Shown here in pieces: positions 16,984 through 24,837 of a stretch of DNA of 64,000 nucleotides. Position numbers and translations under genes: made by a program. The first letter of the stretch is position 1. Each line of letters opens with the position of its first letter. The DNA lies in contig CAKVON010000002.1 of NCBI GenBank assembly GCA_934792625.1, positions 62,001 to 126,000 of the forward strand, in the 5' to 3' direction. The stretch is from an uncultured Atopobiaceae bacterium (GTDB lineage: Bacteria > Actinomycetota > Coriobacteriia > Coriobacteriales > Atopobiaceae). The notes under the pieces were generated by a model. It made no database searches. It was not told the DNA's origin and was given only the letters and a program-made list of their open reading frames with translations.

Positions 16984-17790
16984 CTACTCCTCCCCCACGC
17001 TCGTGATCGCCTCGTCGGCTTCGTAGGCCGGGGCGCCCTCGACGCGCGCGATGTCGATCTCTCCAAAGTTCTCGGATTGGGTAACGCGGATCGAGCCCCT
17101 GTGAAACAGCTCGAGCACCGCGAGAAACGTCACGACGACAACCTCGGGCGAGCTCTGCCCATCGAGAAGGTCGCTGAAGGTCAGGGCGGCATGCGCCCTG
17201 GTCATGCGGTCGACGGAGGCGACAGTGAGCGCGACGGGCAGGCGCTTGGGGGCGATGTGCTCGGCCTCCAGAAGGAAGGTGTCGCGACGGCTGTCGAGGT
17301 CGGCGCAGATGACCGCAAGGCCACGCAGGGTGATGCCGGAAAGGTAGTCGGGCATCAGGCCCAAAAACTCTGGGTCTGGACCCGCGGTGCGCGGGTGCAT
17401 GCGGCCGGTAGCCTCCATGCGCGCACCGAGCGCCGCGCCCGCGTTTCTGAACTGCTTATATGCGATGAGCCTGGCGATGAGCACCTCGCGCGCCTCGTCC
17501 GGGGAGAGGTCGTCGAGGTCCTCGTCCTTCTCGGCAGGCTCCGTCCTGCGCTTGCCGTAGTCGCTGGGGACGAGGGAGGCCGCCTTTATGTCGAGCAGCG
17601 TGGACGCGACGAGGACGAAGTCGCTGGCGACGTCGAGGTCCATGTCACCCATGCGCTCGACCTCGGCAAGGTACTGGTCGGCCACCTCGGCGATGGAGAT
17701 TGCGCCGATGTCGACCTTCTGACGGCTGACAAGCTGCAGCAGCAGGTCGAAGGGTCCCGAGTACGCCTGGGTCTGGACGCGGTACGACAT
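16984..17790 (-). CDS. scpA: Segregation and condensation protein A
   Basis: ScpA is the kleisin that bridges the SMC heads. The 268-residue protein begins MSYRVQTQAYSGPFDLLLQLV, the conserved N-terminal SMC-binding helix, and contains DIGAISIAEVADQYL and FLVASTLLDIKA-like kleisin segments. The ATG at 17790 follows the M50 gene stop by one base; a TTG at 17805 is in frame but less likely. Confidence 0.96.
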   Translation of the reverse strand: MSYRVQTQAYSGPFDLLLQLVSRQKVDIGAISIAEVADQYLAEVERMGDMDLDVASDFVLVASTLLDIKAASLVPSDYGKRRTEPAEKDEDLDDLSPDEAREVLIARLIAYKQFRNAGAALGARMEATGRMHPRTAGPDPEFLGLMPDYLSGITLRGLAVICADLDSRRDTFLLEAEHIAPKRLPVALTVASVDRMTRAHAALTFSDLLDGQSSPEVVVVTFLAVLELFHRGSIRVTQSENFGEIDIARVEGAPAYEADEAITSVGEE

Positions 17791-17791
17791 C

Positions 17792-18460
17792 CTATGCCCC
17801 CGCAATCAGGTCGATGATCGCGTCGCCGACGCCCGAAAGGTAGGCGCCAAGGGGGTCGAAGCCCAGGATCATCGGGCCGAAGTAGAGAAGGGCGATCAGG
17901 ATGGGCAACGAGTAGCGCTGGACCTTGTAGTAGGTCTGGCGTGCCTTGCCGTGCAGGAGTGGCGAGATGATTGCGGAGCCATCGAGGGGCGGCAGCGGGA
18001 TGAGGTTGAACAGCATCAGCGAGACGTTGACGTAGACATAGAGGTATGCGACCTGCGCCACGACGAACTGCCATTCCTGCGTGATGCCGATGAAATCGAA
18101 GAGCAATCGGATGACGAGCCCGCCGAGAATCGCCTGAAGCAGGTTGGAAAGCGGCCCGGCCAGGGCAACGAGCACCTCGTCGCGGACCGGCTTGCGAAGG
18201 TTGTTCGGGTTGTAGGGCACGGGCTTGGCATACGCGAACACCGGCCCGTTGGAGAGCGCCATGAGCAACGGCAGCACGAACGAGCCAAACGGGTCGAGAT
18301 GCGCCAGCGGGTTGGGGGTCAGGCGTCCCTGGGACTTCGCGGTCATGTCACCGCACAGGTACGCCACGAGCGCATGGGCCATCTCGTGCACGACAGCGGA
18401 CACCAGAAGCAACGCAGCCATGAGCACCGAGACGAAGATATGGTTGTTGAGCAGGCCCAT
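17792..18460 (-). CDS. Site-2-protease family membrane metalloprotease (M50)
   Basis: This 222-residue membrane protein has the zinc motif HEMAH (His25, His29) in its first helix, GRLTPNPLAHLDPFGS and NLIPLPPLDGS, matching the short M50B proteases that lie upstream of scpAB in many Gram-positives. It has no PDZ domain. The ATG at 18460 has GGGGG upstream. The natural substrate of this subgroup is not known. Confidence 0.92.
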   Translation of the reverse strand: MGLLNNHIFVSVLMAALLLVSAVVHEMAHALVAYLCGDMTAKSQGRLTPNPLAHLDPFGSFVLPLLMALSNGPVFAYAKPVPYNPNNLRKPVRDEVLVALAGPLSNLLQAILGGLVIRLLFDFIGITQEWQFVVAQVAYLYVYVNVSLMLFNLIPLPPLDGSAIISPLLHGKARQTYYKVQRYSLPILIALLYFGPMILGFDPLGAYLSGVGDAIIDLIAGA

Positions 18461-18461
18461 G

Positions 18462-18758
18462 CTAACCCCCGATGTTCCAGGCACGATGGCTCAGCGCCCA
18501 GCCGAGGGCAAAGAGCGCCAGCGCGAACACGGCGAAGTCACCGCGGAAGGCGCCGCCCATGGGCGTCGGGAAGACGAGCGTTCCCCGCAGGGCCGCGGGC
18601 TCGACCGACGCAAGTGCGGACTGCACCCCAAAGAGGATGGGGCGCAAGGGGCCCAGCGAGAAGGACAGGACCACCAGCGCGAGGCAGAACGCGACGGCAA
18701 CCACGCGACAGGCGCAGGCCGCCGCGCGCAGGGCGACCGAGGCGGAGCTACTGCTCAT
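18462..18758 (-). CDS. Small two-helix membrane protein, unknown function
   Basis: A 98-residue protein with AGGAGG 6 bases before its ATG and an 11-base overlap with the end of the ABC-F gene. It has two hydrophobic helices, roughly residues 13-35 and 74-92, and no family I recognise. The tight coupling on both sides argues that it is real. Confidence 0.6.
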   Translation of the reverse strand: MSSSSASVALRAAACACRVVAVAFCLALVVLSFSLGPLRPILFGVQSALASVEPAALRGTLVFPTPMGGAFRGDFAVFALALFALGWALSHRAWNIGG

Positions 18759-20751
18759 TGGCACCCTCCTCGAGCTTGGTCTGGAGCTCGAGCCACTCCT
18801 CCTCGAGCTTGGGAATCTTCTTCGAGAGGGCCGTGTACTCCCTCATCGCGGCGTCGAACTTCGCGGAGTCGTTGTAGAGCTCCTCCGAGGCCATGAGCTC
18901 CATAAGCTCTTGGTAGCGCTTCTGCGCGGGCTCGAGGGCGGCCTCGACCTCCTTCAGGCGCTTGCGCGTGCCGGCAAGTCGCTTGCTCGCGGCCTGGCGG
19001 GCCTGCGCCTCCGCACGGCGCTGCTCCTTGGTCTTGACGTTGCGGCCCTGCGACTTGGCCTCGGGCACCGCGGCTGCCACGGGGGCCTTCGCGGCCGCGG
19101 TCGCAAGCGCGGCGTCCTTCTCGGCAGCCGCCTTTGCCTCGATCTCGGCCCGCTTGAAGAGGTAGTAGTCGTAGTCGCCGTCGTAGACGGTCACGCGGCC
19201 GTCGCGGACGTCGACGACCTTGTTGGCGACGGCACGCACGAGCTCCTCGTCGTGGCTGATGAGCACGATCGTGCCCGCGAAGTCGACGAGGGCCTCCTCC
19301 AGCACCGACACCGAGTCGATGTCCAGGTGGTTGGTGGGCTCGTCCAGGCACAGCAGCGGGTCGGGGGCCACGAGCATCTTCGCAAGCGCCAGTCGCGCCC
19401 TCTCGCCGCCGGACAGGACCGACACGCGCTTCTCGACGTCGTCCCCATGGAAGAGGAACGCGCCAAGCAGGCGCCTCTCCTCCGAGGTGGTCCAACCGGG
19501 GGCCGCCAGGTCCATCTCGGCCATGACGGTGTTCGACTCGTTGAGGGTCTCGAGCTGGTGCTGGGCGTAGTAGGCCTTGGTGACGTTCTGGCCGAGCTCG
19601 ATGCGGCCTCGGTCGGCCTTGATGTTGCCCGTCACGAGCTTCATGAGCGTCGACTTGCCCGCTCCGTTGGGACCGACGAGGGCCACATGGTCGCCACGAT
19701 AGAGCTTGAGCGTGACGTCCTCGTAGACGCGGTTGCTGCCATAGGACTTTGCCACGTCCTGAATCGACACGACCATGTCGCCGGTGCGCGGGGGCTCCGG
19801 AAAGCGGAAGTGCACGTGCTTGGACTGTTCGGGCAGGACGACCAGCTCGCTCTTGATCTGCTCGATCTTCCTCATGCGCTCCTGCGCCTGGGCGGCCTTG
19901 GTCGGCTTATAGCGGAACTTGTCGACGAAGACCTGCATGTGGGCGATCTCGCGCTCCTGAGCGGCGCGCTTGGCGCGGAGCTGCTCGAGGTTGTCCTCGC
20001 GCTGCCTGAGGTAGCTCGAGTAGTTGCCCGCGTAGGTCATGAGGCGGCGGTTCTCCAGGGCGGCCACGTGGCTCACGCAGGCGTCCATGAAGGCACGGTC
20101 GTGGCTGACGAGAAGAACGGCGCCGTCGTAGCCCGCCAGGAACTGCTCCAGCCACTTGACGCTCTCGAGGTCCAGGTGGTTGGTGGGCTCGTCCAGAAGC
20201 AGCAGGTCGGGGTGACGAAGCAGGAGCTTGGACAGGGCGATTCGCATCTGCCAGCCGCCCGAGAAGTCCTCCGCCGGCTTGTCGAGGTCGGCGACGGGAA
20301 AGCCCAGGCCGCACAGGATCGCGCGGGCACGGCTCTCGAGCTCGTAGCCACCCAGGCGCTCGAAGCGGTCCTGCGCGTGGCCATACTCCTCCAGGAGCGA
20401 CTCGAGCGCGGCACCCTGCTCGGACTCGGAGATCTTGGCCTCGAGCTCGCGGCACTTCTCGCCAAGGTGGCGAATCTCGGTGGCGGAGGCCATAACCTCG
20501 GCCAGCGCGCTCTGGTGACCGGCGAGCTTTGCCTCCTGCTCGAGGTAGCCGACGGACGTCCCCTTTTGGAAGGAGACGGTGCCCTCGTCACAGGACTCGA
20601 CGCCCATGATGATCTTGAGCAGCGTGGTCTTGCCAGCGCCGTTGGGACCGACGAGCGCCCAACGCTCGCCCGCGTTGAGCTGCAAGGTTGCCTGGCTGTA
20701 AAGCGTTCGTCCGCCGAACGACTTCGAAATCTTGTCTGCGAGGACTATCAA
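18748..20751 (-). CDS. ABC-F family ATPase (ribosome-associated type)
   Basis: The 667-residue soluble protein has two ABC domains and no membrane segments. Walker A sites are GPNGAGKTT (near residue 35) and GPNGAGKST (near 360), with signatures [12 protein letters not shown] and [13 protein letters not shown] charged linker joins the domains, and the last 120 residues form a likely coiled coil, as in Uup/EttA-like and antibiotic-resistance ABC-F proteins. These act on the ribosome E site. The start is a TTG after GAGGGG. Two hairpins lie in the 96-base leader. The subfamily cannot be fixed by reading. Confidence 0.9.
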   Translation of the reverse strand: MIVLADKISKSFGGRTLYSQATLQLNAGERWALVGPNGAGKTTLLKIIMGVESCDEGTVSFQKGTSVGYLEQEAKLAGHQSALAEVMASATEIRHLGEKCRELEAKISESEQGAALESLLEEYGHAQDRFERLGGYELESRARAILCGLGFPVADLDKPAEDFSGGWQMRIALSKLLLRHPDLLLLDEPTNHLDLESVKWLEQFLAGYDGAVLLVSHDRAFMDACVSHVAALENRRLMTYAGNYSSYLRQREDNLEQLRAKRAAQEREIAHMQVFVDKFRYKPTKAAQAQERMRKIEQIKSELVVLPEQSKHVHFRFPEPPRTGDMVVSIQDVAKSYGSNRVYEDVTLKLYRGDHVALVGPNGAGKSTLMKLVTGNIKADRGRIELGQNVTKAYYAQHQLETLNESNTVMAEMDLAAPGWTTSEERRLLGAFLFHGDDVEKRVSVLSGGERARLALAKMLVAPDPLLCLDEPTNHLDIDSVSVLEEALVDFAGTIVLISHDEELVRAVANKVVDVRDGRVTVYDGDYDYYLFKRAEIEAKAAAEKDAALATAAAKAPVAAAVPEAKSQGRNVKTKEQRRAEAQARQAASKRLAGTRKRLKEVEAALEPAQKRYQELMELMASEELYNDSAKFDAAMREYTALSKKIPKLEEEWLELQTKLEEGANEQ

Positions 20752-20763
20752 GGCGCCCCTCGT

Positions 20764-20805
20764 CCGTTTCTCTCAAACGGGGCCGCCGGCGCAACGTCGG
20801 TGGCC
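20764..20805 (-). promoter_or_regulatory. Two tandem hairpins in the leader of the ABC-F gene
   Basis: CCGTTT (20764-20769) pairs with AAACGG (20775-20780). GGCCGCCG (20781-20788) pairs with CGGTGGCC (20798-20805) with one G-U. Both lie just upstream of the ribosome-binding site of the ABC-F gene. Antibiotic-sensing ABC-F genes are often controlled by leader attenuation, so this may be functional, but I find no clear leader peptide. Confidence 0.35.
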
Positions 20806-20847
20806 CTGTGGTTGTCCGTATGTTCCAGTGCGGCTAGGCCGAAGGGC

Positions 20848-21216
20848 TTAGCCCTGGGTCAGGTGGATGGCGAAGCCGCCGATCTCCTGCTTGAAGTAAA
20901 CCAGGAAGGTGCTGCCGTCGGGGTTGAGGGCACGCGAGTCCTCGTTGACCTCGAACCCTCTCTCGGCAAACCACTTCTCGGCGGCGGGGATGTCGTCGAC
21001 GTGGAAGCCGATGTGGCCCTTCTGCCCGCGGCCGCACCCCTTCATGATCTCCACCATGTCGTCCGAGAAGTACGAGATAGGCGCGGTCTGCCTACGCTCA
21101 AGGCCCATAAGGGTCTGGAACTGGTCCGCGATGGAAGCGGCCTCGGCGTCGTCGGCTGCATTGATGCCGACGTGCGCGAGCCTGAGACCAAAGAGGGCCT
21201 TGGGGTCGTCGGTCAT
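20848..21216 (-). CDS. VOC (glyoxalase-fold) family protein
   Basis: The 122-residue protein has the paired beta-alpha-beta modules of the vicinal oxygen chelate fold: LAHVGINAADDAEAASIADQF at the start and KGHIGFHVDDIPAAEKWFAERGF in the middle, ending FAIHL. GGGAGGT precedes the ATG at 21216. Relatives are metal-dependent enzymes or small-molecule-binding proteins; the substrate is unknown. It is the first minus-strand gene left of the tRNA cluster and precedes the ABC-F gene by 96 bases. Confidence 0.83.
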   Translation of the reverse strand: MTDDPKALFGLRLAHVGINAADDAEAASIADQFQTLMGLERRQTAPISYFSDDMVEIMKGCGRGQKGHIGFHVDDIPAAEKWFAERGFEVNEDSRALNPDGSTFLVYFKQEIGGFAIHLTQG

Positions 21217-21365
21217 GAGTTACCTCCCTGATGTCGTTTCTCCGTCAGATGATAGCGCTTGGCATGCCGTGCGCCGACGGTCGAGCACCGTGGGCACAGT
21301 AAGCGCAGACGCGCCTAACCCATAAACATGAGACGTCTCGACGTTTCGATGATTATGTGCCTACG

Positions 21366-21374
21366 GAGAAGAAC
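21366..21374 (+). repeat. Dispersed word GAGAAG-AAC upstream of tRNA-Val
   Basis: An intergenic copy 20 bases upstream of the tRNA-Val -35 element. Confidence 0.55.
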
Positions 21375-21393
21375 CGCGTTGCAAAACTTCCTA

Positions 21394-21423
21394 TAGACGA
21401 GAGACACGATGTTCTGATATAGT
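21394..21423 (+). promoter_or_regulatory. Promoter of tRNA-Val
   Basis: TAGACG (21394-21399), 18-base spacer, and TATAGT (21418-21423) with an extended TG element one base upstream. The tRNA begins 14 bases after the -10. Confidence 0.65.
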
Positions 21424-21436
21424 GCCTTCTTGCTAA

Positions 21437-21511
21437 GGGCGATTGGCTCAGGGGTAGAGCATATCCTTCACACGGATGGGGTCGCTGGTTCGAATCCAGC
21501 ATCGCCCACCA
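21437..21511 (+). tRNA. tRNA-Val (anticodon CAC)
   Basis: Acceptor GGGCGAT pairs with ATCGCCC. The anticodon loop TTCACAC gives CAC, decoding GTG. The T-loop TTCGAAT is present and CCA is encoded. A UUCG-loop terminator follows. Confidence 0.96.
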
Positions 21512-21522
21512 TAGCAACGAAC

Positions 21523-21550
21523 AATCGGGGGCTTCGGTCCCCGATTTTTT
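21523..21550 (+). terminator. Intrinsic terminator after tRNA-Val
   Basis: AATCGGGG (21523-21530) and CCCCGATT (21539-21546) enclose a TTCG-type tetraloop and are followed by a T-run. Confidence 0.9.
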
Positions 21551-21565
21551 ATTTCAAATTGATGC

Positions 21566-21593
21566 TTGACCGAGATTCCATGTCCGGTATAGT
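21566..21593 (+). promoter_or_regulatory. Promoter of tRNA-Ala
   Basis: TTGACC (21566-21571), 16-base spacer, TATAGT (21588-21593), 19 bases before the tRNA. Confidence 0.8.
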
Positions 21594-21612
21594 AACTCAC
21601 GCACCAACCCAC

Positions 21613-21688
21613 GGGGAATTAGCTCAGCTGGGAGAGCGCATGACTGGCAGTCATGAGGTCAGGGGTTCGAACCCCCTATTCTCCACCA
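21613..21688 (+). tRNA. tRNA-Ala (anticodon GGC)
   Basis: Acceptor GGGGAAT pairs with ATTCTCC, including the G3-U70 pair that identifies alanine tRNA. The anticodon loop CTGGCAG gives GGC. CCA is encoded. Confidence 0.97.
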
Positions 21689-21697
21689 CACATTACG

Positions 21698-21725
21698 GGC
21701 GGCGGCATTAGCCGTCGCCTTTTTT
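21698..21725 (+). terminator. Intrinsic terminator after tRNA-Ala
   Basis: GGCGGCGGC (21698-21706) and GCCGTCGCC (21711-21719) pair with one G-U around ATTA and are followed by six T. The next tRNA starts only 9 bases later, with no clear promoter of its own. Confidence 0.85.
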
Positions 21726-21734
21726 CTTATGCAC

Positions 21735-21810
21735 GGGCCTATGGCGCAACGGTTAGCGCAGGGGACTCATAATCCCTGGGTTGCAGGTTCGAATCCTGCT
21801 GGGCCCACCA
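21735..21810 (+). tRNA. tRNA with CAU anticodon, probably tRNA-Ile2 (lysidine type)
   Basis: Acceptor GGGCCTA pairs with TGGGCCC; the anticodon loop CTCATAA gives CAT and CCA is encoded. CAU tRNAs can be Met or Ile2. The C4-G69 and C5-G68 acceptor pairs seen here are the features by which TilS recognises Ile2 tRNA in E. coli and which elongator tRNA-Met there lacks, so I favour Ile2. It is not an initiator, since the first acceptor pair is matched (G1-C72). Confidence 0.9.
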
Positions 21811-21817
21811 AAAGCAA

Positions 21818-21845
21818 AAGGCCAGGCACTTGCGTGCCTGGCCTT
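21818..21845. terminator. Bidirectional terminator between the CAU tRNA and the FMN oxidase-like gene
   Basis: GGCCAGGCAC (21820-21829) and GTGCCTGGCC (21834-21843) form a perfect 10-base stem with a TTGC loop. A-rich bases on the left serve as a T-run for the convergent minus-strand gene. Confidence 0.8.
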
Positions 21846-21917
21846 CGTTGTTGATACTGTCCGACGGAAGACGGCCGGTCCCTCCACGAGGATCGCTCCA
21901 CGATACGACTGACCTGC

Positions 21918-22934
21918 CTACGAGAAGACCATGTCCTCGTCGATGTCGGCCAGCGTTGCCGCACCACACATCTCCATCGTGTCCGCAAGCTCCCTCTGGA
22001 GCTGCGCGAGGTAATCCGTCACTCCCTGCTTGCCGGCGGCATACGTCGCGACGACGAAGGGCCTGCACACCATGACGGCATCGGCGCCCAGCGCAAGCGC
22101 GCGGAACACGTCGAGTCCGCTGCGAATGCCACCATCGACGAGAATGGTGATGTCTCCCCCGACGGCATCGACGATCTGCGGGAGCACCTCCGCGGTGGCG
22201 GGGACGCCATCGAGGACGCGGCCGCCGTGGTTGGAGACCACGATGGCATCGGCACCTGCCGAAACGGCCTTCTCGGCACCCTGGGGAGTCATGACGCCCT
22301 TGACTACGAACGGCCTGTCGCACAGCCTTGCGATGCGAGAGAGGTCGGCGACTGACTTGGCACCCGCGGGTGGCACGCAGCCCCTGAGAAACGGCAGGCC
22401 CGCGCCATCAACGTCCATGGCAACCGCCACGGGATTTGCCTCCAAGGCCATGCGGAGCCTATCCGCGACGACCGAGGCACCCCACGGCTTGATGGTCGGG
22501 ATGCCCGCACCGCCGAGCCTGGCGATAAGACCGCACGCCTCGCGCATAATGGACTCGTCCGGGCCGTCCCCCGTAAGTGCGATCGTGCCGAACTCGGAGG
22601 CAGCCTCCAGGACGCAGCGGTTGTAGGACAGCGTGTCGTAGTCGGGCCCGTAGTGGCGGCTCACGTCACCGACGGGCGCGATGAGGACGGGCAGCGCAAG
22701 CTCGCGTCCGAACAACTCGAGCGAGGTGTCTGCCACGAAAGGCTCATGAAGCGTGTCCATGTTCACGCGCAGGTCACCCCACGCGTCGTGGTTGCGGATG
22801 GCGACGTCGCCGACACCCTTGGCGCCAGGCCCGGGTATGTGGTTGCGACAGCCACGTCCGTCGCAGACGGGACACGCACGGCACCACTCGCCCATCTTCC
22901 CGCGGGCGGCGGCGGCAAGCTCCGAATAGTTCAC
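21918..22934 (-). CDS. FMN-dependent alpha-hydroxy-acid oxidizing family protein
   Basis: The 338-residue TIM-barrel flavoprotein shows VSNHGGRVLDGVPAT and LVDGGIRSGLDVFRALALGAD, the active-site and FMN-phosphate loops of the lactate/glycolate oxidase family, and RPFVVKGVMT with the flavin lysine. Its N-terminus differs from classical members: it carries WCRACPVCDGRGC, a CxxCxxCxxxxC cluster at residues 18-29. Such Cys-rich versions occur in anaerobes. Substrate and electron acceptor are unknown. It follows proS by 12 bases and is probably its operon partner. Confidence 0.85.
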   Translation of the reverse strand: MNYSELAAAARGKMGEWCRACPVCDGRGCRNHIPGPGAKGVGDVAIRNHDAWGDLRVNMDTLHEPFVADTSLELFGRELALPVLIAPVGDVSRHYGPDYDTLSYNRCVLEAASEFGTIALTGDGPDESIMREACGLIARLGGAGIPTIKPWGASVVADRLRMALEANPVAVAMDVDGAGLPFLRGCVPPAGAKSVADLSRIARLCDRPFVVKGVMTPQGAEKAVSAGADAIVVSNHGGRVLDGVPATAEVLPQIVDAVGGDITILVDGGIRSGLDVFRALALGADAVMVCRPFVVATYAAGKQGVTDYLAQLQRELADTMEMCGAATLADIDEDMVFS

Positions 22935-22946
22935 CGTTACCCTCCC

Positions 22947-24656
22947 CTATGCGCGAAGTTCGAGAACCTTCTTGGCGAGAAGGTCGGCAACCTCATCGAT
23001 GGCAACCTCGGAACGCTCGCCGGTGGCGCGGTCCTTCAGTTCGACGTTGCCGTTCTTGACGGCCTTTTTGCCGCAGACAACCTGGAACGGGAAGCCCATG
23101 AGGTCGTTGTCCGCAAACTTGACGCCAGGGCGCTCCTTGCGGTCGTCCACGACGACCTCGACGCCCTTCTCGACAAGCTGCTCGGCGACCTTCTGGGCAA
23201 CGGGCCACACGACGTCGTCATTGACGTCCAGGGGGACGACGGCGACCTCATAGGGGGCGACGGAGACGGGCCAGATGATGCCATGCTCGTCGTTGTGCTG
23301 CTCGACGATTGCGGCAAGCGTGCGAGAGACGCCGACGCCATAGCAGCCCATGATCAGCGGCTTCTCCTTGCCGTCCTCGTCCATGAAGGTGGCACCCATG
23401 GCCTCCGAGTACTTGGTGCCAAGCTGGAACACCTGGGAGACCTCGATGCCTCGGGCTGCCGAGAGGGGCTTGCCGCAGTGCGGGCAGGGGTCACCGGCGA
23501 CGACGGTCACAAGGTCGGCCCACTCGTCAGGGGTGAAGTCGCGGCCAGGGCAGGCGCCGGTGAAGTGGTAGTCGACCTCGTTCGCGCCGCACGTCCAGCT
23601 CTTGGAGCCCTCGAGGCTCTTGTCGCATACGAGGCGGATGCCCTCGGGAAGGTTGACCGGTCCGATGAAGCCCTTGTGCAGGCCGTACTTCTCGAGCTCC
23701 TCGTCGGTCATCAGGCGATAGCCCTTGCCGAAGACGTGCTCTGCCTTACAGTCGTTGAGCTCGTGGTCGCCGGGGACGATGGCAACGACGGGCCTCTCCT
23801 CGGCGTCGAGAAGGGCGAGCGACTTGCGCGTGCCATTCTCGGGGAACCCGAAGAACCTCGCGACGTCCTCGATGGTGCCGAGGCCGGGAGTCTCGACCTT
23901 GGTGAGGGTGCCGTCGCCGGGACCCTCGGAGACGGGGACCATGGTGCTCGCGGCCTCGTCGTCTGCCGCAAAGCCGCACTCGTCGCAGTAGACGAGGCTG
24001 GCCTCACCGGCGTCGGCAAGGGCCATGAACTCGACGGAGGTGTCGCCGCCGATCTCGCCGGAGTCGGCGACGACGGGCAGGGCCTTCAGGCCGCAGCGCA
24101 CGCAGATGTTGGCGTACGCCTCCTTCATCTTGTCGTACTCCTCCTGCAGGCTCTCCTGCGTGGCCGAGAAGGAATAGGCGTCCTTCATGATGAACTCGCG
24201 GCCGCGCATGAGGCCATAGCGGGGACGGAACTCGTCGCGGAACTTGTCCTGGATGTGATAGAGGTTGACGGGCAGCTGCTTGTAGCTGCGGAGCTCGTTG
24301 CGCACCAGTGCGGTGATGGTCTCCTCGTGGGTGGGGCCGAGCACGAACTCGCGACCGTGGCGGTCTTCAAAGCGCACGAGCTCCTTGCCGTAGGCGTCGA
24401 TGCGACCAGACTCGCGCCAGAGCTCCGCGTCGACCATGATCGGCATCATGAGCTCCTGGGCGTCGTGCGTGTCCATCTCGTCGCGAACGATGTTCTCGAT
24501 CTTGCGAATCGAACGCCAGGCCAGCGGCAGGTAGCTGTACAGGCCCGCGGCCTCCTTGCGGATCATGCCGGCACGAAGAAGCAGGCGATGGCTCGCGAGC
24601 TCGGCCTCGGTCGGATCCTCCTTGAGGGTCGGTGCGTACAGCTTGCTCATCCTCAT
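22947..24656 (-). CDS. proS: Prolyl-tRNA synthetase (bacterial type, with editing insertion)
   Basis: The 569-residue class II synthetase charges tRNA-Pro. It has the N-terminal catalytic core (MRKEAAGLYSYLPLAWRS, FRPRYGLMRGREFIMKDAYSF), an editing INS domain of about 170 residues in the middle, motif 3, and the anticodon-binding C-terminal domain (APYEVAVVPLDVNDD). The ATG at 24656 has GAGG 6 bases upstream. Two palindromic elements lie in the leader. It is separated from ispG by 181 bases and may have its own promoter. Confidence 0.97.
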   Translation of the reverse strand: MRMSKLYAPTLKEDPTEAELASHRLLLRAGMIRKEAAGLYSYLPLAWRSIRKIENIVRDEMDTHDAQELMMPIMVDAELWRESGRIDAYGKELVRFEDRHGREFVLGPTHEETITALVRNELRSYKQLPVNLYHIQDKFRDEFRPRYGLMRGREFIMKDAYSFSATQESLQEEYDKMKEAYANICVRCGLKALPVVADSGEIGGDTSVEFMALADAGEASLVYCDECGFAADDEAASTMVPVSEGPGDGTLTKVETPGLGTIEDVARFFGFPENGTRKSLALLDAEERPVVAIVPGDHELNDCKAEHVFGKGYRLMTDEELEKYGLHKGFIGPVNLPEGIRLVCDKSLEGSKSWTCGANEVDYHFTGACPGRDFTPDEWADLVTVVAGDPCPHCGKPLSAARGIEVSQVFQLGTKYSEAMGATFMDEDGKEKPLIMGCYGVGVSRTLAAIVEQHNDEHGIIWPVSVAPYEVAVVPLDVNDDVVWPVAQKVAEQLVEKGVEVVVDDRKERPGVKFADNDLMGFPFQVVCGKKAVKNGNVELKDRATGERSEVAIDEVADLLAKKVLELRA

Positions 24657-24737
24657 GAACGTCCTCAAAGCAGTTTCCTTTCGCAAGGCCCGCTGGCCGC
24701 GGGCGAATTACAACATATGGCACCGACTGCAAAGAAG

Positions 24738-24770
24738 TGCGTCGACGCAAGGTCGGCGTGGTACCCACGC
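24738..24770 (-). promoter_or_regulatory. Two palindromes in the proS leader
   Basis: TGCGTCGACGCA (24738-24749) is a perfect 12-base palindrome. GCGTGGTACCCACGC (24756-24770) is a 6-base stem with a TAC loop. Both lie in the ispG-proS gap about 80-115 bases before the proS start. They may be RNA hairpins or protein sites. Confidence 0.4.
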
Positions 24771-24799
24771 AATGGTAAAGCAAAGACTTGCTAAAAGTG

Positions 24800-24808
24800 G
24801 CACTTCTC
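24800..24808 (-). repeat. Dispersed word GAGAAG-TGC in the ispG-proS gap
   Basis: GCACTTCTC on the plus strand. A near-copy, AAGAAGTGC, lies at 24732-24740. Confidence 0.6.
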
Positions 24809-24837
24809 GGCAGGCACTTATGGCGTGACGGAGCAGA

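Noticed and set aside
24756..24770. GGTACC-containing hairpin before proS as a T-box antiterminator
   Set aside because: The T-box consensus AGGGTGGNACCGCG is not matched. I see no Stem I specifier structure and no terminator alternative in the gap.
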